Assembly (NCBI RefSeq): GCF_020037125.1
Contig: NZ_JAIQDG010000002.1
Span: forward strand, 1-64,000
Source: Myxococcus sp. RHSTA-1-4
GTDB lineage: Bacteria; Myxococcota; Myxococcia; Myxococcales; Myxococcaceae
Direction of reading: 5' to 3'
Length of the DNA stretch: 64,000 nt
Of this stretch, positions 33,782-41,411 are shown in pieces (the stretch's first letter is position 1; each line of letters opens with the position of its first letter). The notes below the pieces were generated by a model. The model worked only from the letters and a program-made list of their open reading frames with translations. It made no database searches and had not been told where the DNA came from. Position numbers and translations under genes: made by a program.

Positions 33782-34822
33782 TCACCCGTCGGTGGGCTCC
33801 AGCGCCACGGGCACGGTGTCGTCCGCGGGCAGGTGCACCACCAGCCCGCCGCCCTCGTCCGTGGGCAGCGACAGTCCACCGCGCAGCCGCTGGGCGAGGT
33901 ACCGCAGCACCGCCTCCGTCTTCTGCGCTAGGGCCCTGCCTCCGCGCGACTCCACGCGCAGCCGCCACATGCCCAGGTCCTCCGCCGGCTCCACGCGCAC
34001 GGCCACCGCCGAGCCCGTGGACAGCACGGCGCGCGCGAGCGTGCGCACCAGCAACTCAATCGAGGCGCGCTGTCCCCTCACCGCCACGGGCCGGTCCGGG
34101 AGCGTCATCGTCACGTCCGGCACACGGCCGCTGCGCGCCGCTGGCGGGAACGCGCTCCGCAGCAGCGGGCGCAGGTCCTCCACGCCCTCGTCCACCACGC
34201 GCGCCAGCCGGCGCTCGACGAGAGCGCCCTGGTCGTTCGCCACCCGTAGCATCCGGTCCAGGTAGCGCTGCATGGACGGCGTCAGCGGACCCGCCGTGCC
34301 CTTCATCATCATGTCCACGTAGCCCTTCATCACCATCAGCGGCGTTCGCAGGTCGTGCGACGCCCGGGAGCGCCGCCGCTCCTGCTGCGCCACCACCCGC
34401 TCCAGCCGCTGCTTCGCCTCCAGCAGGCGTGCCTGCCGCGCCCCCGCGTCCACCTCGCGCGCGTGTGCCGCCATCAGTGAGCTTCCGAACAGGGCCAGCC
34501 GCGCGAGCACTTCCTGATCCGACGCTCCGGGCCGCTCCGGCCACACCACCAGCACGTTCCGCCGCGCCGCCGTGCCGGCCTGACGCGCCAGCACGCCCTG
34601 GCCCGTCCGCGCCACGCACGTGCGCCCATCATAGAGAGCCGCCCCGGAGGCGCCGGTCAGCCGCTGGGCCTCGCGCACCAGGGCGTCCAGCCCCGCGCGC
34701 GTGCCACACCGCAGCGCCCGTTCGGCCACCGCCGCGAGCACCTTCTCCACCCTTGCATCGAGGTCGTCCTCGATGCGCCGCCCACTCCAAGCACCCGCCC
34801 GCACGCGCCAAGGTATGGGCAT
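33782..34822 (-). CDS. Histidine kinase-like protein with degenerate ATPase domain
   Basis: About 346 residues from ATG 34822 (a TTG 18 bases earlier is possible). The N-terminal half looks GAF-like (VREAQRLTGASGAALYDG). A HisKA helix has His 156 in SHDLRTPLMVMKGY. The C-terminal region has the length of an ATPase domain but lacks the usual signatures: the N-box position reads LLVRTLARAVL with no Asn, and the G1 position reads VESRGGRAL with no DxGxG. I infer loss of ATP hydrolysis or binding. It converges on the CheA gene across 22 bases. Confidence 0.75.
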   Translation of the reverse strand: MPIPWRVRAGAWSGRRIEDDLDARVEKVLAAVAERALRCGTRAGLDALVREAQRLTGASGAALYDGRTCVARTGQGVLARQAGTAARRNVLVVWPERPGASDQEVLARLALFGSSLMAAHAREVDAGARQARLLEAKQRLERVVAQQERRRSRASHDLRTPLMVMKGYVDMMMKGTAGPLTPSMQRYLDRMLRVANDQGALVERRLARVVDEGVEDLRPLLRSAFPPAARSGRVPDVTMTLPDRPVAVRGQRASIELLVRTLARAVLSTGSAVAVRVEPAEDLGMWRLRVESRGGRALAQKTEAVLRYLAQRLRGGLSLPTDEGGGLVVHLPADDTVPVALEPTDG

Positions 34823-35026
34823 GGACTGCCCGCGGCGCAACGCTGCCCAGCATGGGAATCGGGGGGGAGGCAGACGGAAGTCCTTTACCCATGCCGTACC
34901 CCGTCACTCCCGACTTTTTACCGGGAGGGTGGGTGGGGTGATCGCACAAACCCCTTCAACTCCTCGGGAGTACCCACTGGCCGGGCGATTGCTAACAGCA
35001 CTCGCGACGGGTGGCGGAAGGGACGG

Positions 35027-37102
35027 ATGGGGACTCTCGACTACTACGCGGCGATCGCTCGGCTCGCTCCAGGAGGATTGGCGCGAAGCGCGGTGCGGCG
35101 GGTGCAGGGCGTGGCCAGGCAGGCGCTGTACCGCCGGCGTGAGCGCGCAGACGAGGTGCAGCTGCTCCAGGCCTTCGGCGCGACGAGCGCGGCCGAGCTC
35201 GCGGAGCTGGCGCTCGGGCATCGCGGCTCTCGCATCTGGTGTGAGGTGTCCCAGCGGGCCTCGGTGCTCGAGGCGCTCTCCGCCATTCCGGGCGCCCGGG
35301 AGCGGGCCCTCGCTCGCGCCCACACCGCGCTCCGTCAGGAGTGGGACCTCTTCGGCACGCGCGTGGCCTTCGGCGAGGGCCGTCCGGTGGACTGGTCGTT
35401 GGAGCCGATCAGCGGCCACCGCTATCCCCTGGAGCCGGTGGAGCGGCTGCCGCACCACTCGACGGGGAAGGACCCGAAGTACCCGTGGGTGATGGGCCGG
35501 CTCGACAGCGCGGTGGCGCTGGGGCAGGGCTACTGGGTGGCGGCGTCAGGCGAGGAACGCACGCGGCTGGCCTCCGGCTTCGTGGCGCAGGTGTTGGACT
35601 TCCTGCAAGGCAACCCCGTGGGCCTGGGGGTCCACTGGACGTGTCCCATGGAAATCGCCCTGCGCGCCGCCAACGTGGCGCAGGCGCTGGCGATGTTCTC
35701 CGACGCGCCCGAGGTGCGGCGGCCGGAGTTCCTGGTGACGGTGCTGGGCGCGCTCGCCGAGCACACCGCGTGGGTGGAGGCGCACCTGGAGGACCGGGGT
35801 GCGGTGCCCAACAATCACCTCGTCTCCAACTACGTGGGCCTGCTGGTGGTGGGCCTGCTCTTCCCGGAGCTGCCGGGCGCGCCGCAGCAGGTGGCGCTCG
35901 CGGTGAGCGGCCTGCGCGAACAGGTGGAGGCGCAGGTCCACGTCGAGGGCACGTCCTTCGAGGGCTCCATTCCGTACCACCGGCTGGCGGTGGAGTTGTT
36001 CGGTCTCGCATACGTCGTGGCGCGGGGCGCGGGCGTGCCGCTGGGGGCGGCGTACGAGTCGCGGCTGCGCCGCATGTTCCACGCGGTGCGCGCGTGGTGC
36101 TCCGAGAAGGGCCTGGCGCCGCAGATTGGCGACAACGACTCCGGCCGTGTCTTCCCGCTGCGTGAGCGCGAGGACAACGCGCACGGCTACCTGGTGGGGC
36201 TGGGCGCGGCGCTCTTCTGCGACGCGGGTCTGGGCGGGGGTGAACTTCCGGACGAAGCGGCGTGGCTGCTGGGCCGCGCGGGGCTGGAGCGTTTCCGCGC
36301 GCTGCCCGCCGCACCGGCGCCAGTGTCGGCAAGTTTTCCGGAAGGTGGCTTCCACGTCTTGCGCGGCGCGGGGGCCGTTATCACTGTCAGCGCGGGCAAG
36401 CAGGGGCAGAGCGGAGTCGGGGGGCACAGCCACAACGACAAACTTTCTTTCGAGCTCCACCTCGACGGGCGCCCCGTCATCGTGGATCCAGGCACGGGTA
36501 CGTACACGCGGGACCCGGCCACGCGGAACTGGTTCCGCGGCACGGCGGCGCACAACACGGTGCAGGTGGACGGCGCGGAGCAGGCGAGCCTGGATCCGGC
36601 GCGGCTGTTCGCGCTGCCGGAGGAGGCCCGCGCGCGGGTGGTGGCGTTCCTCCCCGGGGGCACCGTGGACAGGCTGCTGGTCCGCCACGACGGCTACCGC
36701 ATGTTGCCGGCGCCGGTGGGCATCGAGCGCACGTTCCGGTTGGACCGGCATGAGCGCGCGCTGGCGGGGCGCGACAGGTTCATCGGCATGGGCCGGCACG
36801 CCGTGGTGGGCCGGTTCCACCTGCCGGACGAGGCGGCGCGTCTGGTGGCGCCGGACGCGCGGGTGCTGGCCCGCGCGGCGCGAGCGGCGGAGGGGCCGGT
36901 GGAGTTCGAACCGCTCGCGGCGGAGCTGGGCCCGGAGGGGGCGCCGCTCGCGTGGTTGGTGGTGGAGAAGGGACTGGCGCTGAAGCTGGCGCCTTCGAGG
37001 TTTTCGCCTGGGTACGGGCGCGTGGCGCCGTCGCTGGCGGTGGAGTTCCGGGGGCAGGTGGCGCCGCCGGTGTCGCTGAGGTGGGTGGTTGTCTTCAGTT
37101 GA
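35027..37102 (+). CDS. Heparinase II/III-family protein
   Basis: A 691-residue protein. An N-terminal alpha-barrel-like region (about 1-400) includes DNDSGRVFPL and SYVGL-type helices. The C-terminal beta domain carries the family mark GGHSHNDKLSFEL followed by VDPGTGTYTRDP and RGTAAHNTVQVDG. The family are polysaccharide lyases that cut uronic-acid-containing chains. There is no convincing signal peptide (the start is MGTLDYYAAIARL), which is odd for a lyase; cytoplasmic or unusual export is possible. It lies 58 bases before a nucleotide-sugar dehydrogenase, so both may serve surface polysaccharide. Confidence 0.82.
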   Translation: MGTLDYYAAIARLAPGGLARSAVRRVQGVARQALYRRRERADEVQLLQAFGATSAAELAELALGHRGSRIWCEVSQRASVLEALSAIPGARERALARAHTALRQEWDLFGTRVAFGEGRPVDWSLEPISGHRYPLEPVERLPHHSTGKDPKYPWVMGRLDSAVALGQGYWVAASGEERTRLASGFVAQVLDFLQGNPVGLGVHWTCPMEIALRAANVAQALAMFSDAPEVRRPEFLVTVLGALAEHTAWVEAHLEDRGAVPNNHLVSNYVGLLVVGLLFPELPGAPQQVALAVSGLREQVEAQVHVEGTSFEGSIPYHRLAVELFGLAYVVARGAGVPLGAAYESRLRRMFHAVRAWCSEKGLAPQIGDNDSGRVFPLREREDNAHGYLVGLGAALFCDAGLGGGELPDEAAWLLGRAGLERFRALPAAPAPVSASFPEGGFHVLRGAGAVITVSAGKQGQSGVGGHSHNDKLSFELHLDGRPVIVDPGTGTYTRDPATRNWFRGTAAHNTVQVDGAEQASLDPARLFALPEEARARVVAFLPGGTVDRLLVRHDGYRMLPAPVGIERTFRLDRHERALAGRDRFIGMGRHAVVGRFHLPDEAARLVAPDARVLARAARAAEGPVEFEPLAAELGPEGAPLAWLVVEKGLALKLAPSRFSPGYGRVAPSLAVEFRGQVAPPVSLRWVVVFS

Positions 37103-37160
37103 AGTTGAAGTCGGGTCGGGGCGTGACCGTCTTCGGCGGCACGTCGCTTCATGAGAGGTG

Positions 37161-38495
37161 ATGACGATGAGGGTGATGGTGAGCAGCCCGCTGCTGGACC
37201 GCATCAAGAAGCGGGACGCGAAGGTGGGCGTAGTGGGGCTTGGCTACGTCGGTCTTCCGCTGGGCATGGCCTTCGCGGAGGCGGGCTTCCCGGTGATGGG
37301 GCTCGACATCGACAAGCGGAAGATCGACAAGATCGAGAAGGGCGAGAGCTACATCAAGCACATCCCCAGCGCGCCGCTGGCGCAGCTGAGCAAGGCCGGC
37401 AAGCTGAAGGCGACCACGGACTTCGCGAAGGCGAGGGACATGGACTGCGTCATCATCTGCGTGCCCACGCCGCTCACGGCCTCGCGTGAGCCGGACATGA
37501 GCTACATCGTCCAGACGGGTGAGGCGCTCAGCCCGCACGTGCGCCGCGGCCAGCTCTTCATCCTCGAGTCCACCACCTACCCCGGCACCACCGAGGAGGT
37601 GCTCAAGCCGCTGCTGGAGAAGAGCGGCCTCAAGGCGGGCTCGGACTTCCACCTGGCCTTCAGCCCCGAGCGCGAGGACCCGGGCAACAAGAGCTTCAAC
37701 ACCAAGACGATTCCCAAGATCGTCGGCGGCTACTCGCCCGAGTGCGCCGAGGTGGCCTGCGCCCTCTACGGCAGCGCGCTGAAGGAAGTGGTGCCGGTGT
37801 CCTCCACCCGCGTGGCGGAGCTGGCCAAGCTGCTGGAGAACATCTTCCGCTGCGTCAACATCGCCATGGTCAACGAGATGAAGATGCTCTGCGACCGCAT
37901 GAACGTGGACGTGTGGGAGGTCATCCAGGCCGCGAGCACCAAGCCCTTCGGCTTCATGCCCTTCTACCCGGGCCCGGGCCTCGGTGGGCACTGCATCCCC
38001 ATCGACCCGTTCTACCTGACGTGGAAGGCGCGCGAGTACGAGTTCCACACCAAGTTCATCGAGCTGGCCGGCGAGGTGAACTGGCAGATGCCCTACTACG
38101 TGGTGCAGCGCACCATGGAGGCCCTCAACAGCCAGCGCAAGACGCTCAACGGCTCGAAGGTCCTCTGCATCGGCGCGGCCTACAAGAAGGACATCGACGA
38201 CATGCGCGAGAGCCCGTCCCTGCGCGTGATGACGCTGCTGAAGGAGAAGGGCGCGGACATCGAGTACCACGACCCGTACGTGCCCGAGCTGCACAAGGGC
38301 CACGGCTTCAACATGGAGCTGAGGTCGGTGCCGCTGAACGCGGAGACGCTCGGCCAGTACGACGCCGTGCTCATCCTCACGGACCACAGCAACATCGACT
38401 ACGGCATGGTGGTGGCGAAGTCGCGGGTCATCGTCGACACGCGCAACGCCACCAGGAACGTCAGCAAGGGCCGTGAGAAGGTGACCAAGGCCTGA
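37161..38495 (+). CDS. UDP-N-acetyl-D-hexosamine dehydrogenase-type nucleotide-sugar dehydrogenase
   Basis: A 444-residue protein. A Rossmann motif (VGVVGLGYVGLPLG) lies near residue 22; the middle dimerization domain has EMKMLCDRMNVDVWEV, and the active-site Cys is in GPGLGGHCIPIDP near residue 275. A C-terminal UDP-binding domain has AYKKDIDDMRESPS. Such enzymes oxidise a UDP-sugar twice to the uronic acid using NAD. The pattern fits the WbpA/WecC side of the family more than UDP-glucose dehydrogenase. Several ATG and GTG codons cluster at 37158-37176, so the exact start is uncertain. Confidence 0.88.
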   Translation: MTMRVMVSSPLLDRIKKRDAKVGVVGLGYVGLPLGMAFAEAGFPVMGLDIDKRKIDKIEKGESYIKHIPSAPLAQLSKAGKLKATTDFAKARDMDCVIICVPTPLTASREPDMSYIVQTGEALSPHVRRGQLFILESTTYPGTTEEVLKPLLEKSGLKAGSDFHLAFSPEREDPGNKSFNTKTIPKIVGGYSPECAEVACALYGSALKEVVPVSSTRVAELAKLLENIFRCVNIAMVNEMKMLCDRMNVDVWEVIQAASTKPFGFMPFYPGPGLGGHCIPIDPFYLTWKAREYEFHTKFIELAGEVNWQMPYYVVQRTMEALNSQRKTLNGSKVLCIGAAYKKDIDDMRESPSLRVMTLLKEKGADIEYHDPYVPELHKGHGFNMELRSVPLNAETLGQYDAVLILTDHSNIDYGMVVAKSRVIVDTRNATRNVSKGREKVTKA

Positions 38496-38518
38496 TTCGA
38501 GCCTGACGAGCCAGGGAG

Positions 38519-38545
38519 TTGCCCGGATACCGACCCTCCGGGCAA
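38519..38545 (+). terminator. Perfect 9-bp hairpin after the dehydrogenase gene
   Basis: TTGCCCGGA and TCCGGGCAA are exact inverse complements with a 9-base loop, beginning 23 bases after the stop. There is no T tract; it is the most likely end of the heparinase-dehydrogenase transcript. Confidence 0.5.
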
Positions 38546-38629
38546 GGGTCCTCGTCTCTGGATGCCGGGAGGGGCGTCCGGAGGCGAGGACCTGCTCGTC
38601 TTGCGTCATGGGTCGGATACAGTGGCGGG

Positions 38630-40360
38630 GTGAGAACCCTCCTCCGTCCCGTATTCCCACTGCTGGCGGCCTCGGCCGTGCTGATGGCGGCGGCGCCCGC
38701 GCCGGATGCCCGCGTCAAGCTGCTCGACGCCATGGCAACCGAGCTGGCGCGCAACCAGAAGCAACTGAAGATGCAGAGCCACGAGCCGCCGTACTTCATG
38801 AGCTACCAGCTCAAGGACTACGAGCAGCAGGCCGTGGCGGCACGGTATGGCGCCGTCTTCATGGACGACGGCTACCGCGAGCGGAAGCTGTACGTCGACG
38901 TGCGGGTGGGCAGCTACGACTTCGACAGCTCCGTGCCGGAGGGCTTCGAGTTCAGCTTCTCCACCAAGGGCACCAGCTACATCGCCCGCAAGGAAGCGCC
39001 GCTGGATGACTCGCCCCTGGCGCTGCGCACCGCGCTGTGGCTCGTCACCGACGAGAAGTACAAGTCGGCGCTCTTCCAGTACCTGAAGAAGAAGGGCGAG
39101 GACGTCTACTCGGTGGAGGACCCGAAGCGGCCGCCGTCCTTCTCGAAGGAGAAGCCGAGCACCCACGTGCAGCCGCCCGTGCAGGCCCCCTTCAACCGGG
39201 AGCGCTGGGTGAAGCTGGCGCGCGAGGTGTCCGCCCAGTTCAACGCGCACCCGGAGTTGTTCGACTCGGAGGTGCGCGTCACCTCGGACAAGGTGACCCG
39301 GCTGTTCGTGTCCACGGAGGGCACGCGCCTCGTCACCGAGGACGTCATCTACGGGCTCCACGTCTCCGCGGTGACGCGGGCGCCGGACGGGCAGCTCCTG
39401 GATGACTCGCGGGACTTCTATTCGCCCACCGAGGCGGGGCTGCCGGACGACGCGAAGGTGCGCGAGGCCGCGGCGAAGGTCATCGAGGAGTTGCTCGCGC
39501 TGCGCGCGGCGCCGGCCATCGACCCGTACACGGGCCCGGCCATCCTCGCGCCCGAGGCCTCCGGCGTGCTCTTCCACGAGGCCGTGGGGCACCGGCTGGA
39601 GGGAGACCGGCAGGACGGTGACAACGAGGGCAAGACGTTCAAGGGGCAGGTGGGACGGCCGGTGCTGCCGCCGTTCATCACCATCCACGACGACCCGTCG
39701 CTGAAGGTGCTCAACGGGGAGCCGCTCAACGGCTACTACCTCTTCGACGAGGAGGGCGTGAAGGGCCAGCGGGTGACGCTGGTGGAGAAGGGCGTGCTGC
39801 GCAACTACCTGCTGGGCCGCAGGCCGGTGGATGGGTTCCTCCAGTCCAACGGGCACGGCCGCAGCCAGGGGACGCTCAAGCCGGTGGCGCGCATGGCGAA
39901 CCTCCTGGTGGAGAGCACCCGGGCGGTGAGCGACGCGGAGCTGAAGCGGATGCTCATCCAGGAGGCGAAGCGGCAGGGCAAGCCGTACGGCCTCATCATC
40001 CGGGACATCACCGGCGGCAACACCAACACGTCCAACTACGGCTACCAGGCCTTCAAGGGCGTGCCTCGCATGGTGTACCGCGTGGACGTGAAGACGGGGC
40101 AGGAGTCGCTGGTGCGCGGCGTGGAAATCGTCGGCACGCCGCTGTCGGCGGTGAACCGCATCATGGCGTCCGGGCAGAAGCCGGGCATCTTCAACGGCTT
40201 CTGCGGCGCGGAGAGCGGCAACGTGCCGGTGTCCACCATCGCCCCCGCGATGCTGCTCCAGGAAATCGAGCTGCAGCGCGCGGTGGAGGGCAAGGACCGC
40301 CCGCCCATCCTCTCCAGCCCCGCGGCCCAGCAGGAGCCTCCCGTCCAGGCGAAGCCGTAG
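38630..40360 (+). CDS. Exported TldD/PmbA-family metalloprotease
   Basis: A 576-residue protein starting at GTG. A signal peptide (LLRPVFPLLAASAVLMAAA) is present, unlike cytoplasmic TldD of enteric bacteria. The zinc-type motif HEAVGHRLEGD near residue 320 has HExxxH, as in TldD. The rest follows the family: VRTLLVE-like strands, GHGRSQGTLKP near 405 and ITGGNTNTSNYGYQAF near 465. A cytoplasmic TldD acts with TldE; no TldE gene is next to it here. Hairpins follow at 40393-40415 and 40447-40464. Confidence 0.85.
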   Translation: MRTLLRPVFPLLAASAVLMAAAPAPDARVKLLDAMATELARNQKQLKMQSHEPPYFMSYQLKDYEQQAVAARYGAVFMDDGYRERKLYVDVRVGSYDFDSSVPEGFEFSFSTKGTSYIARKEAPLDDSPLALRTALWLVTDEKYKSALFQYLKKKGEDVYSVEDPKRPPSFSKEKPSTHVQPPVQAPFNRERWVKLAREVSAQFNAHPELFDSEVRVTSDKVTRLFVSTEGTRLVTEDVIYGLHVSAVTRAPDGQLLDDSRDFYSPTEAGLPDDAKVREAAAKVIEELLALRAAPAIDPYTGPAILAPEASGVLFHEAVGHRLEGDRQDGDNEGKTFKGQVGRPVLPPFITIHDDPSLKVLNGEPLNGYYLFDEEGVKGQRVTLVEKGVLRNYLLGRRPVDGFLQSNGHGRSQGTLKPVARMANLLVESTRAVSDAELKRMLIQEAKRQGKPYGLIIRDITGGNTNTSNYGYQAFKGVPRMVYRVDVKTGQESLVRGVEIVGTPLSAVNRIMASGQKPGIFNGFCGAESGNVPVSTIAPAMLLQEIELQRAVEGKDRPPILSSPAAQQEPPVQAKP

Positions 40361-40392
40361 CCCGACGGGGGCGTGGCCGTTCGCGCCTCCCG

Positions 40393-40415
40393 GGGGGCTT
40401 CATGTGCAAGCCCCC
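40393..40415 (+). terminator. Perfect 8-bp hairpin after the TldD-like gene
   Basis: GGGGGCTT and AAGCCCCC are exact inverse complements with a 7-base loop, 32 bases after the TldD stop. There is no T tract. Confidence 0.5.
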
Positions 40416-40446
40416 GTTCCGCCCGGGGGGCCTCGCCTGTGCCGGA

Positions 40447-40464
40447 GGGCACTTGTGTGTGCCC
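40447..40464 (+). terminator. Second hairpin before the OmpA-like gene
   Basis: GGGCAC and GTGCCC pair around a TTGTGT loop 17 bases before the OmpA-like start. It could be a second terminator or a translational regulator of the downstream gene. Confidence 0.35.
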
Positions 40465-40480
40465 CCCATGGCCTATTCTC

Positions 40481-41401
40481 ATGCCGACGATGCGCTCCGT
40501 CCCGCTCCTCTCATTACTCGCCCTGGCCGTGGCCTCCGCCGCGAGCGCCCAGGCCACGCCCTCGGCCGGGACGTGGCTGGAGCTGCGCCATGAGGACCGG
40601 CTCGCGACGGCCGGGAGCTACGAGCTGCGCTCGGTGGAGTACCTGCTGGACGGCACGCCGCTGGCGACGCAGCCGGACGGTGGGCGGCACCCGCTGCCCC
40701 CGGGACTTCGCCAGCTCGACGTGCGCGTGGTGTACGAGGGGCGCTCGCGGGTCTTCTCGTACGTGGAGGGCTACCGCTTCGTGATGCGGGGCCGCGTCAC
40801 CCTGGCCGCGCGGCCGGGCGACACGGTGCGGATTACCTCCACCGGCTACGAGCGCCAGGGCGTCACCGTGCAGTGGCAGCAGCGCCCGGCCTTCCTGCTC
40901 ACGGGCCAGCCGCAGGAGGCCGTGGTGGGCATCGAATACGGGCCGGTGGAGAACACGCCGCTCGCGGACGCCGCCGCCGCGCGGCTGATGGACGAGCTGC
41001 TCGCGGAGGCCCGCCGCCGGACGCCGCCACCGTCATCGCGGGCGGAGGCCGTGGGCTCGTGTGAGCTGGCGCCGGTCTTCTTCGCCTTCTCCGACACGCG
41101 GCTCAGCCCCGAGGCGGAAGCGGTGCTGCGCCGCTCGGCGGCGTGCCTGCTCCAGCAACCGGGCCTGCGCGTGCGCCTGGAGGGGCACACGGACGCGAGC
41201 GGGCCGGAGTCCGTCAACACGTCCCTGGGCCAGGGGCGCGCGCAGTCGGTGGCCGCGTACCTCCTGTCGCTGGGAGTGCAGAGCGTGCGGCTCGTCCTGG
41301 AGACAGAGGCCGCCACGCGCCCGCCCTGCGAGGAGCACACCCCCGAGTGCCATGCGCGCAGCCGCCGCGTGGAGCTGGTCGCCGAGCCCGTGGGCCCCTG
41401 A
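40481..41401 (+). CDS. OmpA-like peptidoglycan-binding exported protein
   Basis: A 306-residue protein with a signal peptide (LLSLLALAVASAASA). ATG at 40481 or 40490; neither has a clear ribosome site. The N-terminal part is a beta-rich region of about 130 residues. The C-terminal OmpA-like domain is at about 185-300: FFAFSDTRLSPEAEAVL, LEGHTDASGPESVN and GQGRAQSVAAYL, with an RSRRVEL end. The domain binds peptidoglycan; the N-terminal partner is unknown. It ends 10 bases from the opposing hybrid kinase. Confidence 0.85.
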   Translation: MPTMRSVPLLSLLALAVASAASAQATPSAGTWLELRHEDRLATAGSYELRSVEYLLDGTPLATQPDGGRHPLPPGLRQLDVRVVYEGRSRVFSYVEGYRFVMRGRVTLAARPGDTVRITSTGYERQGVTVQWQQRPAFLLTGQPQEAVVGIEYGPVENTPLADAAAARLMDELLAEARRRTPPPSSRAEAVGSCELAPVFFAFSDTRLSPEAEAVLRRSAACLLQQPGLRVRLEGHTDASGPESVNTSLGQGRAQSVAAYLLSLGVQSVRLVLETEAATRPPCEEHTPECHARSRRVELVAEPVGP

Positions 41402-41411
41402 GTCTCCCGGC

